64,000 nucleotides of DNA from Ixodes scapularis (GCF_016920785.2 NW_024609846.1:121857473-121921472), one strand, 5' to 3'. Numbered from the stretch's first letter, positions 24,274-36,836 are shown. Translations and numbers: made by a program. Notes: generated from the sequence alone by a model not told the origin.

Positions 24274-24839
24274 GACAGGTTATTGCCACTTTAAGCGCTA
24301 CTGTTCCCTTCTCCCCAGCATAGGCCTTTGTGGAGCCTCGTCAGCTACCGCTTGAGTGACTCAGCCTCTCGGTAAGACAGGAGAAGGTCGGCAATGACGG
24401 CTCAATCTGGCGCGTGTTTAAAGCGTCTATACTCCGTTCATGCACAGTGTGTCAAAGCTACAGGCACGAAAGTACAGCTTTGAGACGTTGCGCTCACGTC
24501 TGAAAGGCCCGGCCGTTTCAAAAGGAAGCTTTCGTAGATCGGTTCCTTACGTCCCAACCTTCTAACGGAGGTAGACACTGCTACTGAGCATGCGCACCGC
24601 TAGCTTTGTTTGCAGAATTCCAGGGAACATTCCCGGTCGCCGTAAGCTAGCGGTATGGTGGATGTAATTGCAGCTTTGGCTGCCTTTCCAGCTTACAGGT
24701 GAATGAAGTGCATTAACATTCTTTTTCTTAAATACAATATTTTATTTTTACACGGTGTGGTGGTGCTGTGGTATGAGGAATGGAAGGTAGTGTTGCAGAA
24801 AATTTCTAAAAAGGTCAAAATTGTTCCTATTGTTTTCTT

Positions 24840-24975
24840 TATAAGTGTACGGGAAAAGTAACGTGAAAGTAACTTGTAACGTAACGAGTAAAGCAATCTG
24901 TTACCTTTCAGCGAAAGTAATTTGGAACGGTAATCCATTACATTTTTGAAGTAACGGGCACAAGTCTGGGTGAAA
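24840..24975. repeat. GTAAC-rich dispersed repeat, copy 3
   Basis: AGTAACGTGAAAGTAACTTG and further GTAACG words end in GTAACGGGCACAAGTCTGGG. The same terminal block (GTAACGTGTACAAGTCTGGA) ends the copy at 39.77 kb, which defines a shared element end. Confidence 0.6.
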
Positions 24976-25769
24976 CTGCGCTTAACGTTAGCGCTGGACA
25001 CAGGAAGCGAAGCACGAGCAGCTTGAGCTTCGCACCATGCAGAAATAAAGCGCCAGTCAAGACGTTGGCTTTTTCAGAACTGAATGATACCACTTGACTC
25101 CCCTAAACGGAATAACACTTGTACTCCGCAAATGTTTTACCAGCAATTTGTAGCGTCCTGTTGTCATCCGAACCGTTCCGAATAGTGCGTTGTGCATGCT
25201 GAAGTCATCGGAAAGTTCTGACTTAAAATGTAGGCTAGAAATACGAGCTGCTATTCAAAAAGACAATGGATTATCGCTGAATCAAATTTTCAAAGACCGC
25301 TTTGATTTGGTCCTCATAGTGCTACTTCTTAATGTGTTTTCTGTAAGCACGAAACAGCTCTTAGGCATCGTGTTGCTCAATCACAAGGGTCGAGCAAGGC
25401 GTTAACTTTGAGGCCATATAGTCATGATTCTCATGGTGGTGAATTTCGTTAATTTGCCACCAAAACAACATATCATTCAGTCGAAAAAAAACTTGATAAA
25501 GACATTGAAGATCAAGATACTTTCGGATCCATTTCTCTCATTTCTGCTGGTATTATGCTGGTACTTGTTCTGTGAAATTCATACTTGATTAAGAGCTGAA
25601 GCAGCTTTCTAAGACGATACCGCCGTTTGCGTCTCCCCAATTAGGTAGAATGGGCGATGCTCGTGGACATGGGACGGCGGTGAGAAAGCTCATACGGCCC
25701 CTTTACGGAGTCAATGAGAGTGGACAGCCGATCCCAAATTTCGATATTTCTGAATATATACCGAACTCT

Positions 25770-25792
25770 CCCCCCCCCCCCCCCAAAAAAAA

Positions 25793-25823
<31 letters not shown>
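25770..25823. repeat. poly-C / poly-A tract
   Basis: 15 C (25770-25784) are followed by A-rich homopolymer to 25823 with a single GC interruption. Confidence 0.95.
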
Positions 25824-25879
25824 CGTCGGCGGGCGGTTATTGGCATTCATCGGTAAACACGGAGGGCTTCGAACCCTAA

Positions 25880-26400
25880 GGATATTTCCCCCCAGAATTT
25901 CCGTAACCCGACACCGCTACCGACTCCGGCCGTTCGTCAGGTCAGCACGCTGGCCCGCGCGTGCTCGAACACGGCCGCGGTGGCGCACCGCCTGTTGCAG
26001 CACGTGCGTTGCGGCGCTCCACCTGCCGCCACGAGGTCCTTACCTCGCCCCGAGCACGCCGAAAGGGCGAAGCGGGCCGTGCTGCGGGTGGCCCGGACAC
26101 GGCCTGGGAGCGGGACCACCCACGGCAGACACCGCCGCCGCAACATGCCGGGGCCGGCAACGGCGCGCCGGTGTGCGCGTCCTTGCCTGCCGGGGACCCT
26201 CTCGCTGGCCCTGCGGGGCTAATGGGTCGAAAGCGCGCTCTTTTCACTTCCCCGGAGGCCATTGTCCCGAGGCGTCGAACGCGTGGCCATGGGGCAGACG
26301 TTCGGGAATGGCTTGGCCGAAGAGCGCAGATCGTTGTCGAACGCCCTCGAGACGGCGACATGTTCATCCTACGAATGACTGAATCTTGGGCGAGGTGTTG
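25880..26400 (+). other. CpG-rich segment with possible exon
   Basis: Strongly CpG-rich. All three plus frames and two minus frames are open for over 70 codons, so open length is no evidence. One plus frame, following the acceptor-like TTTCCCCCCAG (to 25891), encodes a stretch VSTLARACSNTAAVAHRLLQ that looks like an amphipathic helix. It runs to a stop at 26220, and no donor of consensus quality was found. A coding assignment is therefore only a possibility. Confidence 0.2.
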
Positions 26401-26409
26401 AGCAGTCGA

Positions 26410-27365
26410 AAAACTTACTTTGACCTAAAAAAAAACAGAACGGCAGAAATGCATTTTAGTTGTCTTCCTCCGTAGATATGGTAGCAATACATTCTAGTAT
26501 ATAGGGCTATATTACTAGAAAACAGGTTTGTGCAATATGAAGCGTTTAACATTAAAGTTACACTGCAACTGTAACCTTGCAGTGCTGTAGCCAACAAATT
26601 TTTGTTTTCACAGAAAAAAAAGGGGGGGGGGGGGAGGGGGAGGAGGGCTTTCTATAGCTGGGCCTAAAGATTCTGGAGATGTGTGTGTGTGACGTGAGAA
26701 GTTCTTACGGGTTTTGAAAATACTTTACGCGTACTAGGCAATACACATCACTACGTGAAAATCCAATGGCCTTGGCGCCGACAGTTTTTGCGCGGTTGAA
26801 ACGACTAGACTCACGCAATCTCGTGGTTTTTCCCTCTGAATTGTAAGGGTTGACTGCCGCCATCTATCGCCGCGGAAACCCAGTGAGACAGCGTAGGCAG
26901 CCGTCTCTGCTGTCTTGGCGAATACGGTATCTCGGTGCAGTGCGATGCGCAGGCGTTCTGTCGGACGGGTAGTTTCCAAGCCGCTGGGGGAGGATTTGGC
27001 ACTAAAGGCGTGCTGTCTAACGCATGTGGGCGAAGTCGAATGCAGTAAGGTTCTGCTACTTCTGAGGATGCGTATGGATCCTAAGTCCTTAGTCATCTTG
27101 ATTTTCAAGAAGCCTCTTGAGATAACTGAAATAATTGCGAGGGGATGATGTTAATCGGATCCGCTAATTTATCGATTAGCCGCTGTGCTAAGTCGTGACG
27201 TCATGGGCCTGCTGCGCTATATGTTGGTGCGTTACGTTGTGGGGATCACGTGTGGAGCTAGACTTTGTCATTAGGGAGCCACATGCCTGCGCCGACGGTC
27301 GCCTGTTCATGCAGGCTGGTATGTGAGCATTGCCCATGGATTTACCTTCGTATATACTGTGTTCA
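26410..27365. other. non-coding DNA
   Basis: Poly-G run near 26622-26640. A moderately CpG-rich stretch at 26780-27060 has overlapping frames on both strands (124 codons minus, 77 codons plus) and no recognised domain. Confidence 0.4.
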
Positions 27366-27368
27366 CCA

Positions 27369-27515
27369 TTAAGCTGAGACTAGAAGCTCCGCCTTCAGAG
27401 CCAGCTCGCTGGCTTTCGCAGTGCTTTGGTTGCGCGTGCCTGCGCGTTCGCACTTATCTTGGCGAAGGCAGAAAGCTCGCGCTGAAGGCGAAGTGATCCT
27501 CTAGTCTCAGCTTAA
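27369..27515. mobile_element. TTAA-flanked MITE, 139 bp
   Basis: The element runs from 27373 to 27511 between two TTAA tetranucleotides (27369-27372 and 27512-27515), the duplication typical of piggyBac-type insertion. The termini GCTGAGACTAGA are a perfect 12-bp inverted repeat, and inner parts (CGCCTTCAG, GAGC) also pair. A related end, GGCTGAGACTACAACC, occurs at 42103. It has no coding capacity and would need a transposase in trans. Confidence 0.8.
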
Positions 27516-27529
27516 GAGTTAACGGAGTA

Positions 27530-28630
27530 TAGCTGCGAGCTTTTATCACAGTCATGTTCTATTAGGTACCACAATAGTTATACATAACAATCGAGAATCG
27601 AGAACAATTGTACGCTGGCAAAATATTGGGACATATAATCCTAGCATACGAAGATGCGTTGCTTTTTAAGCAAACTCCTTCAGTGGTGCAAATATCGCGA
27701 GGAGAAACGCATGTTTTATAGACAATCATTCTCACGAAGTTGCAAGACACCGAGTGATGGGACATGGTAAGACAGTTCACAGTAAGAATGTAAAGCACAC
27801 AGAACCAAAGGCTCATGCATAGTATTGTCCACAAAAGCAGTGACATATTTTTAAAGAATTCTCTCATTTTGCAGCTACTACCAGATAAAAGTTACCTAAG
27901 TTGAGAGACTAAAAAACAACAACAATGGTGTGTGAAAGCAGGAGAATGTTCTCTTTGAAAGAGAGTTGTTATCTCTCGACGTCCCTCATGCTTATGCTTA
28001 GCACTTGAAGTCACAATGGCCTTTTAGTGTTCAGACACGCTTATTATTTGTTACCATTTATCTTCCAACAAAAAAATATTTTTTTTCCAGCCAAATGGCT
28101 ATCTTGCATTGCAACACAAACAACAACAGGAGCACAGGAAACCTTTCATGTCACCTCTCAAAAAAGAGCACTGAAGCACTTCATTTTTAACACGAATTCA
28201 GTGCTCTTCAAGTGAATAAATGAAATATTTTAATAATTTTTAATTTTGCCACTACTGCTTACTGCAGACCGCTTTTCGTGGCGGCCGACATATTGAAATT
28301 CTGACGTCACTGAGTTGGGGAAAACTATCAGATCACTACACTTTATTGGAAGGCGATATAGTTCAAGGAATTCGGCCCAGCAGTTCTGCCTTTTTTTATT
28401 ATCGCTATACTTTTTATTCTCGTTATGCTTAAACTATTTGTTTTGGTTTTTGACGCCGAACCTAACTACGTAATAGTTCAACATGACAACCGTCACACGA
28501 AATCAGTCTATAAACAATTCCACTAAAAAGAACGTAAATGGAAAGGCCCTCTCTCCATTCACACGGTGCGTCGTATGCTCCACCGGACTGCAATAGTAGT
28601 ATACCAGTCCTGCACGCGTTACACGAAAAA
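27530..28630. other. AT-rich non-coding DNA
   Basis: No recognised gene or repeat. A 101-codon minus-strand frame at 27562-27867 is Cys/Leu-rich but matches nothing I know. Confidence 0.45.
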
Positions 28631-28639
28631 AATTAATGG

Positions 28640-28980
28640 GTAATATTTACAATTACGCTTAGGTAAAAACTATTCAGTTAGATTACTTGAATACCCGAGA
28701 AGAAAAGTAATTGGTCGTTACTTAAAAACTAACCGTTACTTTTCAGATTACTTGACATTAAAAAAAACAACAAAAAAAAAAACAACAGATATAAAACTTG
28801 TAGAAACGAAGGCGCCATTAAGAATATGGAAAAAATAGTAACTGTTACCAGTAATTTTAGTACCTACAACAGTAATCAGATTACTCTTGCGATTACTTCC
28901 TAATAAATGCATTCAAATTATTGCGATATTACTTTAAGAAGTAATCGATTGCAAGTAATTTGATTACTTGTAACAAACAC
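28640..28980. repeat. GTAAC/ATTAC-rich dispersed repeat, copy 4 (longest)
   Basis: About 340 bp saturated with GTAAT, ATTACTT and GTTACT words on both strands, including AGTAATCGATTGCAAGTAAT near its end. It has the same composition as the other copies. Confidence 0.55.
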
Positions 28981-29702
28981 TGTATGCACTGCAGTACGAA
29001 ATATCCGGTTGGCGTGCAAACACGGCTAAAAATCGCGTCATTTCGGCAATATCAGGAACAATGCGCGGATTTAGATGTGCAAGGTAATGTAATATGTTAT
29101 ACCCGATAAAGCGACTAACCGGGCAGAATTCTGCTGTCACCGCCCGTGCAAGTAAAAAAAACAAAAAACAAAGTGAATACAACACCGTAAACAGTGTGAT
29201 TGGTCTGTCATATCCGTCGAAAAGGAATGCTGTTGCAGCTGCATTTTGCAAGGTAGTGTTTGTACTGATTTAGACTTTAGAAACTATGTGCAGAAAGCCT
29301 AGTAGAAAAAACAAATAAAACGAAAGGAAAATATGTATACCAAATATAAAGCAAAAACCGAGCCATCATTTTTTTTTAGCGAACAGCAAATCCTTACATG
29401 TTTCATTACCTGCAAGCCCCATGAAGACCTTACAGGCGCCTACATTATCGCAAGTGTTTGTTGCGGTGTATTTGTAATAAAAAAAAACTTTTTGTGATGT
29501 TTACGCGTAGGGGCTACTCTGAAAGCGACTGATGAGTGCGCAGTTAACTTCAACGCCTAACCGACAACCCAAAGACGCGGGTGCGCCGGCAGCGAGGTAT
29601 GTACAAAGTTGTTCATTGCAATTCATAAAAACTAAGAAGTAAAGCATCTAACATTCATGTCGCGGCGCTTCCTTAGCTAACGAAATTCTGTTATGTATGG
29701 CT

Positions 29703-30095
29703 GGACGACGTCATTCTCGACGTTGTCCTTGAGGTCGCCCTAGAGTTTGTCCTTGAGGTCTTCCTTAAGATCGCCTTGTGGCCTATTCGTCTGGGGCGCA
29801 CCGCAGCCGTCCAGTGCAGTAAACTCTTTCCACTTTAGTACACGAAAGACTGGCGGGGAGAGAAGGAAGCTCCCCTCTCCCCTACCGTCTACCACGAACC
29901 GCACTGCACCGGTGCGATGCGAGCCCAGGCGAATTGGCCATTCGATCGTTCTACACGTCGTCCTCAACGTCGTCCTTGAGGTAGACTTTGCTATCGCCCT
30001 ACAGGTCGTCATAGAATATCGTCCTAGACGTCGTCTTTTATGTCATCCTCTAGGACGTCGTCTTAGACGTCGTCCTTGAGTTTGTCCTAGACGAA
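29703..30095. repeat. 12-bp degenerate minisatellite, GACGACGTCTAG unit
   Basis: Read on the minus strand, 29948-30095 is a row of 12-bp units varying around GACGACGTCTAG (GACGACGTGTAG, GACGACGTTGAG, GACAAACTCAAG). Further units (GGCGACCTCAAG, GACAACGTCGAG) lie at 29703-29775. The two blocks are separated by about 170 bp of unrelated sequence, presumably an insertion. The unit contains the palindrome GACGTC. Confidence 0.75.
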
Positions 30096-30099
30096 TGGT

Positions 30100-30810
30100 A
30101 TCGCAATTTATAGACAACCAGGAACAGTGGTTTCTGCAGCCATTTCTTATCTGCTGGCTTGCTCGTTTTCTCGCTTCAAGGTGACGCGCTCCTGACTGAT
30201 TGAAATGGCGATGGTTGCCACCCCGGCAGCAGTGATTCCACTATCTTCGCTCATCGCTCTAGACAGAGGCCGAGTGGCCGAACTCGCGTCCACTGCGGCA
30301 CGGGCAGTTCACACGACTTTCAAACGCGGCTCGGCAAAACGTGACCCCCCACCCCCCTCCCCGCACACACACATACACTCCCTCCCCCCACCTCATTTCT
30401 TGTGCCACCCTCACGTAGTTCTACGGATATTTATGCAGCATAGTACACCTATATGCACCGACCAATTTCTTTATAGGTTTAGACACATTATAGGAATGCA
30501 GCGATTGACTCTCCATAATACGTCGTGGGGGAGCAGACGCTTCGGATTCCTTAGTGTGTGTGTGGCGGTCGTTACCTAATGCATCTATTAAAATTTGTCA
30601 CCATTTTTAATGCACAAATATTTCTTTATTACTCTCGAGCATCATCTAAAACCGCTACTAAAGTAGGGAGTAAAGCCGCATGTTTTCAAATCACACACAC
30701 AGAAAAATAAAAAAAGAACAAAAGGAACTGAACAAGGTAAGCATGAGACGATAGTGACTTCTAATTTGACTGGGGCGCAATTTCTTGACGTTTACGTGCA
30801 GTCATTTCCG
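30100..30810. other. non-coding DNA
   Basis: Contains a C-rich and (CA)n-like stretch at 30343-30372 and a short segment at 30393-30428 shared with 19745-19790 in inverse orientation. A 124-codon plus frame at 30205-30579 crosses these low-complexity tracts and is not credible as a gene. Confidence 0.45.
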
Positions 30811-30814
30811 TGTT

Positions 30815-31010
30815 GGCGACCCTCGACTCAGGTTAGTACGACTTCAGTGCAGATCTGCACGTTCGGGTTTCTGCCTGTTAGGTTAATCAGGGCATCTCGG
30901 TGCGAACTTTACGGCGACCCTCGACTCAGGTTAGTACGACTTCAGTGCAGATCTGCACGTTCGGGTTTCTGCCTGTTAGGTTAATCTGGGCATCTCGGTG
31001 CGAACTTTAC
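30815..31010 (+). repeat. 98-bp tandem duplication
   Basis: Two copies (30815-30912 and 30913-31010) are identical except for one base (AATCAGGGC versus AATCTGGGC). Each contains the palindrome GTGCAGATCTGCAC. The near identity means a recent duplication. Confidence 0.95.
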
Positions 31011-31770
31011 GGCGCACGGACATTTTGGTGTAAATATGCGTTGTTTCGAAATTAACAGCTGAGCCTCCCAGCAGGCATTGCAAATATTCGTTTACTTTAA
31101 TATTTTAGTGCATGAACATATATGGCTTATGAATTGGGATTTCAGATTCTTAATTTAGCTATCTCTGCGTTTTGCCCACCGTAAAAAAAAAAAAAAAATA
31201 ATATATAGAATATAGACTTTAAAAAATAAAATTCATTTCGACTCTGAACTACAATCATATATTCGAAGTCGTTTTGGTGCACGGATAAATAGCTCAACGT
31301 CTAAGCAGTTGTGAAAGCAGTCATTATGAGAGGCTAAACATACCAATACAATTTGAAAAAAACAGCGCGTTTTCCTACGACAGGCGTTAATGGAACAACA
31401 GGCTAGCTCTAAGCATACAAAGAAATCCGGCTTAGCTTTCGGTTGAGTTGAGGCGAGTGGGAGCAAGCCGAACGGCTAATTATTCAATCAATCGATTAAT
31501 AAACATAGCAAATAAGATAGTTTTTCTTTGTAGTGGTAGCCATGAAGTCAACCGTACAGGGAAGTCACAAATACATTCTTCCCAGGCAAGTTCAGGGGCA
31601 ATCAAAATATAACCAGGATTTCAAGCAACTATACGCGGAAAACTTTGTAGACCGAAAAGCCCGCACCAAAACGTCCTACACCAAAAATGTCCTATGCCGA
31701 AATGGAGACCCATCTTTTAGTGTTAGGCCTCATTTCAGGCAAAGAAGTTCTTTCAGCATACAGCTGTGCA

Positions 31771-32046
31771 CTAAATGTCATTGTCGCGCTCAATGTGGAA
31801 CCTCTCCAAGGTCTGGACAGAGCCTCTTGGCCATGTCCTGAAGATGGTGTCCTTGCCGAGTGTCTGTGACTCTCTCAGCTGTTCGAGACATACATCCTCC
31901 TTGGACGGCGGCGCCCTCACCATCACCGGCAGGGTGGTCCACACAGAGACTGACTTCTTATTATGCGTGGCCCTGCCGCCTTTGCCAGCCCCACCGACGC
32001 CACCGAAGTCGTGGTGGCATGAGCACGGGCCGAACCCACGGACATC
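31771..32046 (-). CDS. coding-like segment of unrecognised protein, possibly a pseudo-exon
   Basis: A 91-codon minus-strand frame runs from just inside a TGA at 32047-32049 to a TAG at 31771. Its core is a Gly-rich, His-containing start (CHHDFGGVGGAGKGG) followed by SVSVWTTLPVMVRAPP and SKEDVCLEQLRESQTLGKDT. This has the texture of a genuine extracellular or secreted-protein exon rather than a random GC-rich frame. After GKDTIF the sequence becomes less protein-like, so an exon end or a break may lie near 31840. The family is not recognised. A longer overlapping frame (31923-32660) is in a different phase. Confidence 0.3.
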   Translation of the reverse strand, partial: DVRGFGPCSCHHDFGGVGGAGKGGRATHNKKSVSVWTTLPVMVRAPPSKEDVCLEQLRESQTLGKDTIFRTWPRGSVQTLERFHIERDNDI

Positions 32047-32049
32047 TCA

Positions 32050-32700
32050 CCTGCTGAGCCACATGCGTCCATGGGCTCACTCGCTCCCAGGGGGCGGGGA
32101 AATGAATAATCGCTCGCCTCGGCTTCGATACCTCCTTCTTTCTCTCGTGTATCGAAACGGATCGAGTCTCTTTCTTTCTTTGTGTCCGTTGCGAAACTAC
32201 GCCTGTAAGGCGGCGGCGGCTGGCGCCATTGCGTTTCCTTCGAAGGCAGAGCGTACGGGGAAGGAGAAGACATGAATGAAACTCCGATCGCGATTAAGTT
32301 CGCCGACCGATCGACGACGATGCCAGCTGGCTCTCTGCGCTGCTTCGATTGTTTGTGGCCAACCTCTCGAAATCGACCACCGGAGCCGTTGGATCGCCGT
32401 TGTAGTCGTTTCAGTTGTTGCTGCCGCTGTTTTTGTCCGAAGCGTACATGCAGTTCCAAGGCTGCACTTCCTTCCGATTTTGAGCGAGAGAGGTTGCGAT
32501 GGAAGAAGGCGCGAGAAAGTCCGACGCGACTGACTCCCGGGGAGGAATGGAGAGAGCGTGACAGGGAAGCAGAATAGCTCGATCGTCGGTGGCGGTACCT
32601 CGCAGACGTTGGTACGTGTACCGCTCTCTGAATGGACACAGCGCAGCCCCAGGCCGTCATTTTGATTTTAATGAGTAGCTATGCGAATTTTATTAGGAGG
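32050..32700. other. CpG-rich patch
   Basis: CpG-rich, with frames of 80-245 codons open in several phases on both strands, rich in Arg and Ser. CAG/GTGAGA at 32050-32058 on the minus strand is a consensus donor preceded by ATGGACGCATGTGGC. A short first exon ending there is possible but unsupported. Confidence 0.3.
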
Positions 32701-35700
32701 CGCTGGCCGTTTCCTCGTGAAGTTGTCAGAGAAGCTCCTCCGAGGTGACGGTAATCACCGACAATAACTGTTGGTTCAGTTGAAGGCTGACAAAAGTAAC
32801 CCCGCCGTTTATTGTGAGGAAAAACGCGTGCTCCTGTGCGACCTTTAATCGTGCCAATTGGTTTCGACAGCTGTGAGCGCGCTTAACGTATAGCCATGAC
32901 CGACTCTAATCGATAAATGATTTTGCCTGCCATATCCGTCCGTTTTTTTTCTTGGCAGCTGGATCCAACGCGTTTGCGTTTCACGATTTCATGCTTTGCC
33001 GCTGTTGTCAGAGGGATACTCACATCCACATCCGTTCGCCATCTTTCAAATAATCATCGCTTCAGGAGCTTTTTGATTCCGTGGGCTATTAATTTTTAGG
33101 AAATCTAGAAAGGAAATAAATCGCCTTTTAACGTTTGTGACAGCCTAAAAATGCCCACCAAATTTTATTACTTTCTTGTTCTATTTTATAAACCCGCACT
33201 TGCTGCTTCAGTGGTTCAAAGATTTGATTTATAAGTAGTAAAACAAAACAAAAAGAGAGAGAGAGATACGTATGCATGGTTCTAAATTCTACATCTAAAC
33301 AGTGACTAACACCATTTAAGCAACACAGGCAATCAAGCCACGAGGCGTGACAGAGTTTTAGCAGAGACTCCATCAAATAGGATACATCAATTTAGACAAG
33401 AAACACCACGAAGACCGGAGAAGAAAGGATTTGTTAGCAAGTCAAAGTAGGAAGGCCGCATAATATGGAGAATTCCTGATTCCGTGACGAACGTGATCAA
33501 AAGGCCTTGTTATTTTAATTGTTATTTTTATTCACTCACTCCGGAAAATGTACAGTTCTTGAGAATGGTGTGACGCGGCGGAATTTCGAACATTTAGTTG
33601 GAGTAATTAAACTCTAATAGGGAAACAGTGGGTGGGTCTCCCTCGCAACTTTACCCTCAATGACTTGGTGTTTTACAGGATACAGCCAAACAAAAATAAC
33701 TGTTCGCCTCCGTACAGAGTGGAGAGATTCTTTAGACGACCCCGCACTGCCAAGCTGCCATCTTATGTTCTTAACTTCGAAGAAGCACCGCTTTTTTTTC
33801 GCCGGTACATTCCGCGTCTGGTAGACTTTTCCAATCATCTCACTCCATTTTTTTTTATTGAAATAAGAAAAACGCGTTGCCAAGGAAAAAGAGTTGGCCG
33901 AATCCACTATCCTGCTTTGGCTGCACAAATATAGTGTGTTGGCTAAATAATCACCCCTTGACCAAGAACGAGACATTCTTTCAAAATCGTTTTTATCCGA
34001 TTAGAACGCGTCGGGGGAGGGGCGGGGGCGACCCCCCGCCCCCCCCCCCCCCCCCCCCTTTCTTCCCTTACTCGTCCCTTCTTTTTTTACATCCGGCCCT
34101 GGAGTCGGTGCCGGCGGCTGCTTTTCGCTGTGTTTCTTCGGTGAGATAAAAGGTCGCTAAATTCAATATTTTTTTCGCTGTCCATTTAAAAACAGGAGAC
34201 AAAGCTTTAAATAAACGCGAAAGTTCTTTACATGTGTCATTGTGTGTTTACTATAAGATGATAACAGAATATTTTGACAGTGACAGTAGTCTTCCTGCTC
34301 ACATTTCGAGATAAAGGAACCATCGGGGGGCCACAAATTTCATCGAACGCGGGAAGGACGCTCTATTCGCTACATCGCTAAAGACAAAACATAATTGAGA
34401 ATAAGTAGGAAGGGAAGGTGACTACGAAAATCAAGAATCATGCCTAAGACCGATGAATTTCAAAACAGTGACAAGCTCACCACGGCAGCTGTGAAACCGC
34501 CCGGAAAACGTCGAATAGAAGGCGTCTAGAGATCAAGTCGCGAGGTAGCGGTTCATGCATCAACCGTACTCGTTGCTCTCAGCAAGGTGACAGAACTACC
34601 CTGTACCATCGTTGAACATCTGCTGCAGCCCAAAACTAACTTGAGTTTCACACTGTCCCGTTCTAAAAAAAGGTAGCTGTGCAGCCTCAACCATTCCTAC
34701 TCGAGATGTCCTCCCGCAGGCACCAATTACATGCCATTTTGTTATGTATCCAGTACGCCGATATACTGAAAACGGCATCCACAGTGAGTGGCTTGAGCAG
34801 CTTTGGGTTTCCCAAACCGACAATTCAAACCCGAGTCGTTTGGTTAGCGTATAATCGAAAGTATACTGAAAAATTACACCAGAGGTTTCCCTGCAACATT
34901 TTTATGACCTTGACGGCATTTATTGCAAACTATCTTTATTAACTCAAATAAAATATATCTACCTGTGCGTTTTATTCTAATAGTTATAACACCTATGGGG
35001 TGAGAGTGGGAGCTAGAAATAAATAGCGCAAAGGTCAAGTACAAACGGACTATTTATTCGCGTTATGTATTTCTAAGATGCAAATCCAACTAGCCCAGCT
35101 TAATATTTTATGGGAAGCTAGGCTGCTGGGGTTCAGAAAGTAGGCTAAACATTCACATTGGGGAAATTTTGAGCCTTAGTAGTTTTAAGGCGAATTAGAA
35201 CTCACTGGACCTATTATCTCGGTCAGTCAAGCTCTAGGAATATGAACTTGAAAATATTCATAATAGGTCATGCCAAAAGCTGGCTTCAACTAGTCGGAAC
35301 AAACTACTTGTGGCTGTTCTCCTTTATGCCTTTATACCTAAAGGTTTCACCTTTATTCAAAATATCATGTTATGCTTTCTTATCTTAATATTTATCTTTC
35401 TCAGCCTTTGTCTTCATATGTCAATTACCAAACTATTCAAATTACCATTTTGTAAAAACACATTCGCTGAAATATAGAAATCTGTACCTGTATAGTGCGT
35501 ATGTAAATAATTAAGGAGAATCGTTTGTTAATAAAAGTTACAAATGCTTAGATCCCCCATTATGACTGTAAGCTTCCCTTGCACGGCCTTGAAGTGAGTT
35601 TTATGAATTACAGAATTGAAAATCTACTTATCAGGCTATTTTCTTGATAACACTGAAGGTCTAGCTTACAACGTATTGCTTGGTCAAAGTCATTGTCACC

Positions 35701-36220
35701 CGAGACATTGAAGTATAAGCTAACAACAACCCCCAACACCTTCTTTGACACGGTCTTTTGTTTTACTGCTATCGTTGCGTAGCTTAATTTTTTTTTTTCA
35801 CGGCCCTGGTTAGCTGTTTGTAAGTTTGGTTCGCTTGATTTCTAGCGTGAGCAGCCAGCCTTGCACAAAATGCAGCTCGTACAAATTGAGTATAGCCCCC
35901 AAATGGCAAAGGGCGATTCAGGTTAAGCTATTGAAACCCAAGCAAAGCCCACAATCATAAAAAATATTTCATACGTCAGTTTGCAACTGCAAAAAATATC
36001 AGGAACACCTGAGCACAGTGATATCTCACTTAGGTAAATTTAGATGTTCTTACTTTCAGTGTTGCGTCTGGAATAAGAATGGCACTACCTTATGTCTGTC
36101 TTTTCAGTATATTTTACATGATCTAGTTTTTTAAGCTTCTGTCGAGTTGCAACATGTGAAGATTACATTTTCACGTGTAAATGGTTTTTAATAATTTTAA
36201 CTATCACAATTTTCATTTCA
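32700..36220. other. AT-rich non-coding DNA
   Basis: About 3.5 kb with no recognised gene or element. Poly-C run near 34036-34058; (GA)n near 33255-33266. Confidence 0.45.
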
Positions 36221-36224
36221 GAAG

Positions 36225-36790
36225 TCAATCTACAACCTGGGGACAATGACAGTCCCGTGATATTCCTCAGCACTTTGGTACATCGGAGGCAAGTTGGGTC
36301 ACCAGATAGAAAACTCTGTTGTAAAAGCACCGTGCAAGACCGACGATTGTTTACAATCTGAAGGCGACGACCATCCCGTTGTAGCTCTGAACAGTCCAGG
36401 GCCGTCTGGAGGCAAGTTGGGTCACAAACTAGAAATCTTTGTTGTAATAGCACCGTTTAAGACTAATGATTGACTACAGTCGGAGGACGAGGATCATCCT
36501 GTGGCAGTTTTCAGCACCCCAGTGCCGTTTAAAGGCAAGTTGGGTCACCAAATAGAAAACTTTGTTGTAGTAGCACCGTCTAAGACCAATGATTGACTAC
36601 AACCTGAGGAGAACGACCATCCCATGGTAGTTTTTAGTACTTCAGTGCTGGCTGGAGGCAAGTGAATCACCAGATAAAAATCTTTGTTGCAATAGCATTG
36701 TCGAAGACCAATGATTGACTACGAACAGGGAAGACGACGACCCGACGATAGTCCTTAGCGATTCAGTGCCATCTAGAGGTCCCCGAATGC
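36225..36790. repeat. 123-bp tandem array, about 4.5 units
   Basis: The marker GGCAAGTTGGGTCAC recurs at 36288, 36411, 36534 and (GGCAAGTGAATCAC) 36657, exactly 123 bp apart each time. Each unit also has GTTGTAATAGCACCGT, AATGATTGACTACA and GACCATCC. The period is a multiple of three (41 codons), and the minus strand gives a repeated LLQQRFLSGDPTCL peptide. Frames are interrupted, so translation is not established. Confidence 0.9.
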
Positions 36791-36836
36791 CCTGCCGGAG
36801 TGTCTCAGCACCTTCCAGAACGAGGCTAAAAGAGCA

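Noticed and set aside
25714..26382. 222-codon plus frame as one protein
   Set aside because: It begins in poly-C/poly-A homopolymers and crosses a CpG-rich region open in nearly all frames.
31923..32660. 245-codon minus-strand open frame as a gene
   Set aside because: It lies in a CpG-rich patch where several frames are open on both strands; it is Arg/Ser-rich and shows no domain.
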